A DNA stretch of 37,528 bases, taken from NCBI GenBank assembly GCA_028868895.1, contig JAGWTP010000032.1, forward strand, positions 1 to 37,528, written 5' to 3'. Numbering within the stretch: the first letter of the stretch is position 1; each line of letters starts with the position of its first letter. Made by a program: the position numbers and the translations under genes. This DNA is from Burkholderiales bacterium (GTDB lineage Bacteria > Pseudomonadota > Gammaproteobacteria > Burkholderiales > Burkholderiaceae_C). This document shows, one piece after another, positions 31,237 to 37,528 of the stretch. The notes under the pieces are model-generated. The model made no database searches, had not been told where the DNA came from, and saw only the letters and a program-made list of their open reading frames with translations.

Positions 31237-32748
31237 TCAATCCTCCTGGAAGGTCGCCTCGCGCTTCTTGCCGATCGACGGCAGCATCACGATCACGATC
31301 ATCAGCGCCGCGGCGGCGAGCAGGCCGGCCGACAGCGGACGCGTGACGAACGCGCTCCAGTCGCCGCGCGACAGCAGCAGCGCGCGACGCAGGTTTTCTT
31401 CCATCATCGGCCCGAGGATGAAGCCCAGCAGCAGCGGCGCGGCCTCGCAGCCGAGCTTGTAGAACACATAGCCGATCAGCGCGAACACGGCGGTGAGGTA
31501 GACGTCGAAGGTGTTGTTGTTGAGCGTGTACACGCCGATGCAGCAGAACAGCGTGATCGCCGGGAACAGGAACCGGTACGGCACCGTCAGCAGCTTGATC
31601 CAGATGCCGATCAGCGGCAGGTTCAGGATCACCAGCATCGCGTTGCCGACCCACATCGAGGCGATCAGGCCCCAGAAGAGCTGCGGGTTGCTGGTCATCA
31701 CTTGCGGCCCGGGCTGGATGCCCTTGATCGTCATCGCGCCCACCATCAGCGCCATCACCGCGTTGGGCGGGATGCCCAGCGTGAGCATCGGGATGAACGA
31801 GGTCTGCGCGCCGGCGTTGTTGGCGCTCTCGGGCCCGGCCACGCCGCGGATGTTGCCCTTGCCGAACGGCACCTGGCCGGCCCGGCCGGGAAACTTCTTC
31901 TCGACCGTGTAGGAGGCGAACGACGCCAGCAGCGCCCCGCCGCCCGGCAGCACGCCGAGCAGCGAGCCGAGCGCGGTACCGCGCACGACGGCGGGCCACG
32001 CGTCCTTGAAGTCCTGCTTCGTCGGCCACAGGCCCTTCACGTCCTTGGTGAACACCTCGCGGTGCTCGGCCGGCTGGCCGAGGTTGGCGATGATCTCGCC
32101 GAAGCCGAACACGCCCATCGCGATGACGACGAAGCCGATGCCGTCGGTGAGCTCCGGGATGTCGAAGCTGTAGCGCGCAGTGCCGGAGATCACGTCGGTG
32201 TTGATCTGCGCCAGCAGCAGCCCCAGGATGATCATCGAGATCGCCTTGATCAGCGAGCCCGAGGCCAGCACCACCGCGCCGATCAGGCCCAGCACCATCA
32301 GCGAAAAGTATTCGGCCGGGCCGAACCTGAACGCCAGTTCGGTCAGCGGCGGCGCGAACGCGGCGATGATGACCGTGCCGACGCAGCCGGCGAAGAACGA
32401 ACCCAGGCCGGCCGCCGCGAGCGCCGGGCCGGCACGGCCCTGGCGCGCCATCTGGTAGCCGTCGATCGCGGTCACCACCGAGCTCGATTCGCCCGGCACG
32501 TTGATCAGGATCGCGGTGGTCGAGCCGCCGTACTGGGCACCGTAGTAGATGCCGGCCAGCATGATCAGCGCCGGCGTGGCATCGAGCGAGTAGATCGACG
32601 GCAGCAGCATCGCGATGGTCGCGATCGGCCCCAGCCCGGGGAGCACGCCGATCAGCGTGCCGAGCACGCAGCCGAAGAAGGCGTAGAGCAGGTTCTGGGC
32701 GGTGAAGGCCACGCCGAAGCCGAGCGCGAGGTTGTGGATCAGGTCCAT
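31237..32748 (-). CDS. tctA: Tripartite tricarboxylate transporter, TctA large membrane subunit
   Basis: The protein has 503 residues with about twelve membrane helices. TctA signatures are plain: GTLIGVLPGLGPIATIAMLL near the start, then GIYYGAQYGGSTTAILINVP and GESSSVVTAIDGYQMARQGR, and later PESANNAGAQTSFIPMLTLG and IPPNAVMALMVGAM. TctA is the main transporter of the TTT system, which takes up citrate or other carboxylates with a cation and a periplasmic TctC/Bug protein. It lies downstream of tctB on one strand, 56 bases apart. No tctC gene is in view. ATG has AAGG about 9 bases upstream. Confidence 0.93.
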   Translation of the reverse strand: MDLIHNLALGFGVAFTAQNLLYAFFGCVLGTLIGVLPGLGPIATIAMLLPSIYSLDATPALIMLAGIYYGAQYGGSTTAILINVPGESSSVVTAIDGYQMARQGRAGPALAAAGLGSFFAGCVGTVIIAAFAPPLTELAFRFGPAEYFSLMVLGLIGAVVLASGSLIKAISMIILGLLLAQINTDVISGTARYSFDIPELTDGIGFVVIAMGVFGFGEIIANLGQPAEHREVFTKDVKGLWPTKQDFKDAWPAVVRGTALGSLLGVLPGGGALLASFASYTVEKKFPGRAGQVPFGKGNIRGVAGPESANNAGAQTSFIPMLTLGIPPNAVMALMVGAMTIKGIQPGPQVMTSNPQLFWGLIASMWVGNAMLVILNLPLIGIWIKLLTVPYRFLFPAITLFCCIGVYTLNNNTFDVYLTAVFALIGYVFYKLGCEAAPLLLGFILGPMMEENLRRALLLSRGDWSAFVTRPLSAGLLAAAALMIVIVMLPSIGKKREATFQED

Positions 32749-32804
32749 GGGTCAGGCCTTGGGGGAGCGGATGCGCGGGTGCGGTACGGGCGCGGATGCG
32801 CCGC

Positions 32805-33269
32805 TCAGCCGGCGATGAAGCTTGGCCACAGCGGAATCGTCAGCTTCAGGCCATAGACGAAGATCAACCACGAGAAGGCGGTGAGCACGACCGAATTGAG
32901 GATCACGCCGAGCCACTTGAATTCGTCGCCCGCCAGGCTCGAGATCATGATCAGGATCGGCACCGCGAGCACCAGGCCGAGCCGGTTGATGGTGGCGCCG
33001 AACACCGCGATCGAGAGCACGATCACGATCAGCGGGCGCCACGCAATGGCACCGATGGGGTCGCCGCCTTCGGTCTCGATCGTCAGCGACTTGAACAGCA
33101 CGACCGCGCCCAGGACCGCCATCAGCACGCTCAGGATCAGCGGGAAATAGCCGGCGCCGGGCTTGGCCGACGTGCCCATCGAATAGTTGGAGGCGCCGAC
33201 GGCGAAGACGACGCCGACGACGAGGAACATCAACCCTGAAAAGAAGTCTCGCTGGCTCTTGATCTTCAC
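32805..33269 (-). CDS. tctB: Tripartite tricarboxylate transporter, TctB small membrane subunit
   Basis: The protein has 154 residues with four membrane helices, the TctB design. It begins KIKSQRDFFSGLMFLVVGVV, then YSMGTSAKPGAGYFPLILSV with LMAVLGAVVLFKSL, and ends with LVLAVPILIMISSLAGDEF and FSWLIFVYGLKLTIPLWPSF. TctB supports TctA in carboxylate uptake. The start is GTG at 33269 with GGAGG 6 bases upstream. It is directly followed by tctA. The usual tctC receptor gene would be expected upstream, but a GspE-type gene ends there instead (33381), on the same strand. Confidence 0.9.
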   Translation of the reverse strand: MKIKSQRDFFSGLMFLVVGVVFAVGASNYSMGTSAKPGAGYFPLILSVLMAVLGAVVLFKSLTIETEGGDPIGAIAWRPLIVIVLSIAVFGATINRLGLVLAVPILIMISSLAGDEFKWLGVILNSVVLTAFSWLIFVYGLKLTIPLWPSFIAG

Positions 33270-33380
33270 GGTGCCTCCGGGCGCTCGATTGCGGCCGATT
33301 CTAGGCAGGCGGGTCGGTGGTCCGTGTCTGGTTTACGCCTAGCGACAACCTTCACGCCGCAGCCCTCGGCGACCTCGGAT

Positions 33381-35162
33381 TCAACCCTCCCACGCGGGCG
33401 TGGCGCGCAGCACCTCGTCGAGCGTGGTCAGGCCTTCGGCGACCTTCATCGCGCCGGCCAGCCGCAACGGGCGCAGCCCGTCGGCCAGCGATTGCCGGCG
33501 CAGACCGGCGGCGTCGGTGACCGGGTGGATGGTGGCGCGGGCCGCGTCGCTCACGGTCAGCAGTTCATACAGCCCGGCGCGGCCGCGGTAGCCGGTCATG
33601 CGGCATTCGAGGCAGCCGACCGGCTTGTACGGCTTGACCGCGCCGCTCAGTCGCCACGGCTTGACGAGTTCGTCGAGGTGGGCGCGGGTGACGCCGTCGT
33701 CGGGCAGCTTGCAGCTCGGGCACAGCGTGCGCACCAGGCGCTGCGCGAGCACGCCGATGACGGTCGAGCCGATCAGGTACGGCGCCACGCCGAGGTCGAT
33801 CAGGCGCGTGACGGCCGAGGCGGCGTCGTTGGTGTGCAGCGTGCTGAAGACCAGGTGGCCGGTGAGCGCGGCCTGGATCGCCATCTCGGCGGTCTCGAGG
33901 TCGCGGATCTCGCCGACCATGATGATGTCCGGGTCCTGGCGCATCAGCGCGCGCAGGCCCTCGGCAAAGTTGAGGTCGATGAGCGGCTGCACCTGGGTCT
34001 GGTTCAGCGCCGGCTGGATCATCTCGATCGGGTCTTCGATGGTGCAGACATTGACCTCGTCGGTGGCCAGGCGCCGCAAGGTCGAGTACAGCGTGGTGGT
34101 CTTGCCCGAACCGGTCGGCCCGGTCAGCAGGATGATGCCGTGCGGCTGCGCGATCAGCGCCTCCCAGCGCTTGCCGTCGTGGCTGCCGAAGCCCAGGCCT
34201 TCGAGCGGCTTGGCGGTGGTGTCGGGGTCGAAGATGCGCATCACCATCTTCTCGCCGAACGCGGTGGGCAGCGTCGACAGCCGCATCTCGACCTCGTCGC
34301 CGCTCGGGTTGCGGGTCTTGATGCGGCCGTCGAGCGGGCGGCGCTTCTCGACCACGTCCATCCGGCCGAGCAGCTTGATGCGCGCGACCATCGCGTTCAT
34401 CACGCCGGGGGGCAGCTGGTACACCGTGTGCATCACGCCGTCGATGCGAAAGCGGATCACGCTGCGCTCGCGCCGCGGCTCCAGGTGGATGTCGGAGGCG
34501 CGCTGGTCGAACGCGTATTGCCACAACCAGTCGACCACCTGCACCACGCCCTGGTCGTTGGCGTCGAGCTGCTTGTTGCTGCGGCCGAGTTCGACCAGTT
34601 GCTCGAAGCTCGCCAGCGCCGAGGTCTCGCCGGCCTTGACGGCGTTGCGCACCGAACGCGACAGCGTGTAGAACTCGGTCGTGTAGCGTGCCAGCTCGAG
34701 CGGGCTGGCCAGCACCAGCTTCACGGTCTTGCGCACATGCGCCTCGATCTCGGCGACCCAGGCCACGTCGAACGGTTCGCAGGTCGCGATCGTGACCTCG
34801 GTCAGGCCGAGCGTCAGCGGCAGGGCGTGGCGGCGCTCGGCATAGGTGATCGACATGACCTCGGTGACGCGCCCCACGTCCACGCGCAGCGGGTCGATGC
34901 GCAGGTACGGCAGCCCGCAGCGCCCGGCCAGCCATTCGGTCAACGCTTCGACGTCGAGCGGCTTGGCGCTGCCCTTGCGCAGCAGGTTGACGTTGGCCAG
35001 CCGCACCAGCGGGTGCTGCGCGCTGTCGCCGCCGGCGAAGCGGCGCGTCGTCTGGTCGGCATCGTCGTGGCTGATCACGCCGTCTTCGCGCAGCCACTTC
35101 AGCAGCGCGCGCCACTGCAGCTTGCCGGCGGGGTTCGATTCAGCGGTGGCAGCAGCTTTCAT
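33381..35162 (-). CDS. GspE/PulE/PilB-type secretion or pilus ATPase
   Basis: The protein has 593 residues. An N-terminal MshEN-like region (about 20-170) is followed by the core: ASDIHLEPRRERSVIRFRID, Walker A GPTGSGKTTTLYSTL, the Asp-box TIEDPIEMIQPALNQTQVQP, Walker B MRQDPDIIMVGEIRDLETAE, and a His box LVFSTLHTNDAASAVTRLID. A zinc site follows with CPSC and CLEC, about 40 residues apart, as in GspE and PilB. It powers assembly of type IV pili or type II secretion pseudopili. No other pilus or secretion gene is near. It is the last gene of a TatD to ATPase run on the minus strand; a spermidine-synthase-like gene lies 18 bases upstream. Which machine it serves is unknown. Confidence 0.9.
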   Translation of the reverse strand: MKAAATAESNPAGKLQWRALLKWLREDGVISHDDADQTTRRFAGGDSAQHPLVRLANVNLLRKGSAKPLDVEALTEWLAGRCGLPYLRIDPLRVDVGRVTEVMSITYAERRHALPLTLGLTEVTIATCEPFDVAWVAEIEAHVRKTVKLVLASPLELARYTTEFYTLSRSVRNAVKAGETSALASFEQLVELGRSNKQLDANDQGVVQVVDWLWQYAFDQRASDIHLEPRRERSVIRFRIDGVMHTVYQLPPGVMNAMVARIKLLGRMDVVEKRRPLDGRIKTRNPSGDEVEMRLSTLPTAFGEKMVMRIFDPDTTAKPLEGLGFGSHDGKRWEALIAQPHGIILLTGPTGSGKTTTLYSTLRRLATDEVNVCTIEDPIEMIQPALNQTQVQPLIDLNFAEGLRALMRQDPDIIMVGEIRDLETAEMAIQAALTGHLVFSTLHTNDAASAVTRLIDLGVAPYLIGSTVIGVLAQRLVRTLCPSCKLPDDGVTRAHLDELVKPWRLSGAVKPYKPVGCLECRMTGYRGRAGLYELLTVSDAARATIHPVTDAAGLRRQSLADGLRPLRLAGAMKVAEGLTTLDEVLRATPAWEG

Positions 35163-35180
35163 GCGCGGCTCATCAGGCGG

Positions 35181-35969
35181 TCAGGTGGGTTCGGCCGCAG
35201 GCAGCGCCTGCGGCAACGGGCGGATCATGCGCAGCCACTTCTTCGCCGGCAGCTTGAACCGGCGTTCGATGGCATCCGCGCGCTGCGCGAGCGCGGCGCG
35301 CTCGGGCAGCTCGGCGTTCTTGAGCGCGACGACGATGGTGTTGCCCTCTTTCGTGGGCCGCAGGCTGCAGACCTGCGCGGCGCCGAACGCGGTGGCGATG
35401 CGCGCCGCGCTGCGCTCGAAGCTGGCGTCGCGCCCGAACAGGTTGACGGTCATCACGCCGCCATCGGCCAGCAGGCGTTCGCAGTTCCGGTAGAACGTGG
35501 CACTGTCGAGCACCGGGCCGGCGGCGTCGTGGTCGTACAGATCGACGCACAGCACCTGCGCCGACTCGGCGCGGCCCGCGTCGGCGACGAAGTCGGCGGC
35601 GTCCTGCTCGAGCAGGGTGAAGCGCGCCGATTCGCCCGGCAGGTGAAACCACAGCCGGCAGGCGTCGATCACGCTCGGGTTCAGCTCGACGGCGGTACAG
35701 CGCATGCGCAGCGTGCTGTGGCAAAAGCGCGTGATCGCCGCGGCCCCCAGGCCGAGCTGCACCGCATGGCCCTGGGTGAGCTCATCGTCCGGGCGCAGCA
35801 GCATCCAGACCATCATGCGCTGGATGTATTCGAGTTCGAGGGCGAGCGATCGGCGCACCCGCATCGCGCCCTGCACCCACGGCGTGCCCAGGTGCAGGTA
35901 GCGCACGCCGTCGGCCTCGGAGATCGTTGCCGGCGCGAGCTCGGCTTCGTTCTTGTTGCGTGCGTTCAT
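35181..35969 (-). CDS. Spermidine synthase-like (polyamine aminopropyltransferase family) protein
   Basis: The protein has 262 residues with a Rossmann methyltransferase-like fold. Parts include LALELEYIQRMMVWMLL, HAVQLGLGAAAITRFCHS (the SAM-binding loop), CTAVELNPSVIDACRLWFHL, and LCVDLYDHDAAGPVLDSATF, where the Asp pair fits the catalytic position. Relatives move an aminopropyl group from decarboxylated SAM to putrescine, but such distant members may act differently. The normal N-terminal beta domain is short. ATG at 35969 has GGAG 5 bases upstream and overlaps the stop of the glycosylase gene (ATGA). It precedes the GspE-type ATPase by 18 bases. Confidence 0.78.
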   Translation of the reverse strand: MNARNKNEAELAPATISEADGVRYLHLGTPWVQGAMRVRRSLALELEYIQRMMVWMLLRPDDELTQGHAVQLGLGAAAITRFCHSTLRMRCTAVELNPSVIDACRLWFHLPGESARFTLLEQDAADFVADAGRAESAQVLCVDLYDHDAAGPVLDSATFYRNCERLLADGGVMTVNLFGRDASFERSAARIATAFGAAQVCSLRPTKEGNTIVVALKNAELPERAALAQRADAIERRFKLPAKKWLRMIRPLPQALPAAEPT

Positions 35970-36463
35970 GCCACTCCATGTGCTTCGAAGACGGCCCGCC
36001 ACGCCGCCAGCTTGCGCTCGAAACTCCAGCTCGCGTTGGCCGGGCTGGTCGAGGGCAGGCGGTGCACCGGCAGGCCGAGGGCGCGAGTGTGACGCATGGC
36101 GCGCGCCGACTCACCGCCGTTGTGGGCGATCGCCTGCAGCGCCGGCGCACGCTGTGCCAGGCCGGCGAGGTCGTTGAGGCGCGCGTTCTCGATCGCGCTG
36201 TCGAGGCTGCCCTCGCGCTCGCAGCGGGCGTACACGTCCCACAGGCCCAGGCCGTGGGCGCGCGCCGCGTCGAGCCGGTGGGGGTACGGTGCGGCGGCCA
36301 GATCGAGCCGCCACAGCGCCGCCAGGATCGGCCAGAAGTGGTTGCGCGGGTGGCCGTAATACTGTTGCGCGCGCAGCGATGCGACCCCGGGGAAGCTGCC
36401 GAGCACGACGAGCCGGGTGCGGGCGTCAATGACCGGCGCCAGGCCTTCGAGCAAGCGGCTCAT
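35966..36463 (-). CDS. DNA-deoxyinosine glycosylase (UDG family 6-like)
   Basis: The protein has 165 residues. The start shows the uracil-DNA-glycosylase superfamily motif LVVLGSFPGVASLRAQQYYG followed by HPRNHFWPILAAL, the signature of the hypoxanthine-DNA glycosylase group. The C-terminal motif LPSTSPANASWSFERKLAAW fits the substrate loop. It should remove deaminated bases (hypoxanthine, perhaps uracil) from DNA to start base-excision repair. It lies 10 bases after TatD and overlaps the next gene by 4 bases (ATGA), so the run is one transcript. The specific base is inferred from the family. Confidence 0.85.
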   Translation of the reverse strand: MSRLLEGLAPVIDARTRLVVLGSFPGVASLRAQQYYGHPRNHFWPILAALWRLDLAAAPYPHRLDAARAHGLGLWDVYARCEREGSLDSAIENARLNDLAGLAQRAPALQAIAHNGGESARAMRHTRALGLPVHRLPSTSPANASWSFERKLAAWRAVFEAHGVA

Positions 36464-36473
36464 CGGTGCGTGA

Positions 36474-37286
36474 TCAGGCCAGCCGCGCCAGCCGCGGCAA
36501 GGCGGCGCGCACGTTGGCCGACGTGAGCTCGGCCAGCGCGGGCAGGCCCATGCCGCGCAGCGCGGCGAGCGTCTGTGCGATGCGCGGCAGCTCGCCCGGC
36601 TCGTTGCGCGCGCGCTCGCCCGCGGCGCGCTGCGGCGCGCTGCGGTACAGCCACTGCGGCGGGATGTCGGGGGCGTCGGTCTCGAGCACCAGCGCGTGCG
36701 CCGGCAGCGCCTGCGCCAGGCGGCGGATCTGCAGCGCGCGCTCGAAGGTCATCGCGCCGCCGAAGCCGAGCCGCAAGCCGAGCCCGACGAACGCCAGCGC
36801 CTGCTGCTCGCTGCCGTTGAACGCGTGCGCGATGCCGCCGCTCACCGGCAGCTCGCGCAGGTGCTTGAGCAGCGTGTCGGCCGACTTGCGCACGTGCAGG
36901 ATCACCGGCAGGTCGAACTCGCGCGCGATCGCCAGCTGCGCGGCATAGAACCGCGCCTGGCGCGCCAGGTCGAGCCCCGGCACGAAGTGGTCGAGGCCGA
37001 TCTCGCCGACCGCCACCAGCCGCGCATCGCCGCGGTGCTCGGTGAGCGCGTCGCGCAGGTGGCGCAGGTCGTCGTCGGCGGCGCGCTCCACGTACAGCGG
37101 GTGGATGCCCAGCGCGTAGGCGCAGCCGTGCGTGTGGGCGAGTTCGCGCACGGTGTCGAAATTGCCCCGTTCCACCGCCGGCAGCACGAACTGCGTCACG
37201 CCGCCGGCGCGGGCGCGGGCGATGACGGCGTCGCGGTCGGCGTCGAACTCGGCGGCGTCGAGATGGCAATGGCTGTCGATCCACAT
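36474..37286 (-). CDS. TatD family metal-dependent hydrolase
   Basis: The protein has 270 residues, the normal TatD length. Metal ligands are visible: His6 and His8 in MWIDSHCHLDA, Glu in VAVGEIGLDH, His in PVILHVRKS, His in IAHAFNGSEQ and Asp in LVLETDAPDIPPQWL. TatD proteins are cytoplasmic DNases or related hydrolases using two metal ions. The family also includes YcfH and YjjV. ATG at 37286 gives the standard start; the longer frame adds 10 residues before the motif. It begins a minus-strand run with DNA glycosylase, spermidine-synthase-like and GspE-type genes. It is divergent from the partial gene at 37431. Confidence 0.92.
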   Translation of the reverse strand: MWIDSHCHLDAAEFDADRDAVIARARAGGVTQFVLPAVERGNFDTVRELAHTHGCAYALGIHPLYVERAADDDLRHLRDALTEHRGDARLVAVGEIGLDHFVPGLDLARQARFYAAQLAIAREFDLPVILHVRKSADTLLKHLRELPVSGGIAHAFNGSEQQALAFVGLGLRLGFGGAMTFERALQIRRLAQALPAHALVLETDAPDIPPQWLYRSAPQRAAGERARNEPGELPRIAQTLAALRGMGLPALAELTSANVRAALPRLARLA

Positions 37287-37322
37287 GACCGCGATGATGC
37301 ACCGGCCACGCGCCACCCTGCT

Positions 37323-37351
37323 GTGACACGAAACGCCCTCCGTGCTACCGT
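37323..37351 (+). promoter_or_regulatory. Possible promoter for the gene at 37431
   Basis: GTGACA (37323-37328, 5 of 6) and TACCGT (37346-37351, 3 of 6) have a 17-base spacer. Transcription would begin near 37358, leaving a leader of about 73 bases with a GC hairpin (37368-37384). Confidence 0.35.
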
Positions 37352-37430
37352 TGAAACGCCATGCGCTGGGGCCCCTTCGGCCCCCGCCGCGCAGGCAGTC
37401 GGGTCGGATGTTTCACTCGGGATCCAGACG

Positions 37431-37528
37431 ATGAAGAAGGCACCGCTGTACAGCCGCTCACGCCCGCCCGCACGCATCGACGATACACCCCCGCCCGGCG
37501 CGATGCTGGCCCGCGACGGCGCCAACGA
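37431..37528 (+). CDS. 5' end of an unidentified gene (partial)
   Basis: An open frame starts at ATG 37431 with GGGA about 8 bases upstream and runs off the window after 32 complete codons. It begins MKKAPLYSRSRPPARIDD, then a Pro/Gly stretch and MLARDGAN. That is too little to name. A second ATG in another frame at 37361 lies almost at the predicted transcription start and has no ribosome site, so I prefer 37431. The gene is divergent from TatD. Confidence 0.45.
   Translation, partial: MKKAPLYSRSRPPARIDDTPPPGAMLARDGAN

Noticed and set aside
32752-33042. A minus-strand ORF between tctA and tctB
   Set aside because: It overlaps tctB almost entirely in another frame, is Arg/Asp-rich and has no family match.

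Overview
The window is about 37.5 kb of GC-rich (roughly 70 %) chromosomal DNA. The gene content points to a betaproteobacterium of the order Burkholderiales, probably near the Rubrivivax/Leptothrix/Methylibium group. The pointers are a DUF3717+DUF1289 protein, a DUF3422 protein, a tripartite-tricarboxylate (TctA/TctB) pair, a PEP-CTERM protein, an OlsB acyltransferase and a flgA/flgBCDEF/flgMN flagellar arrangement. I see no prophage, integrase, insertion sequence or CRISPR array. The genus is an inference from gene content only.

Layout. 1-3056 (+): end of an ExbB-like gene, exbD, tonB and an exported phosphodiesterase, which look like one TonB-energised uptake unit. 3164-6194: an OlsB-type acyltransferase, a 52-residue membrane ORF on the minus strand, then an M14 carboxypeptidase and an alpha/beta hydrolase with overlapping start and stop. 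6203-7230 (-): tRNA-Ala(CGC) with its terminator, and an arylamine N-acetyltransferase. 7343-12689: flagellar genes flgF-E-D-C-B (-) divergent from flgA-flgM-flgN (+), with a well-formed sigma-28 promoter before flgM. 12740-15761: a GNAT protein, a lipoprotein, the DUF3717/DUF1289 protein and a MATE exporter. 15775-18560 (-): a Spy/CpxP-like LTXXQ protein, response regulator and sensor kinase, preceded by a sequence that matches a CpxR box. 18681-19570: a small membrane protein and a small lipoprotein. 19863-21382 (-): serS followed by tRNA-Ser(CGA) and a terminator. 21612-22121: a PEP-CTERM protein. 22236-31092: metabolic and transport genes (quinone reductase, DUF2007 protein, two EamA transporters, SDR, GNAT, gamma-glutamyltransferase, DUF3422, dienelactone hydrolase). 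31237-33269 (-): tctB-tctA with no receptor gene. 33381-37286 (-): a TatD DNase, a DNA-deoxyinosine glycosylase, a spermidine-synthase-like protein and a GspE/PilB-type ATPase. From 37431 a gene begins and runs off the window.

Most of this is ordinary core and accessory chromosome. The parts most worth a second look are: the Cpx-like envelope-stress operon with its candidate box; the dedicated TonB-phosphodiesterase unit; the flagellar operon that stops after flgF; the SDR whose catalytic Tyr and Lys are both replaced; the GspE-type ATPase in an operon with DNA-repair and polyamine-synthase-like genes; and the tiny membrane ORF at 4110-4268. I did not find a clearly new multi-gene system.
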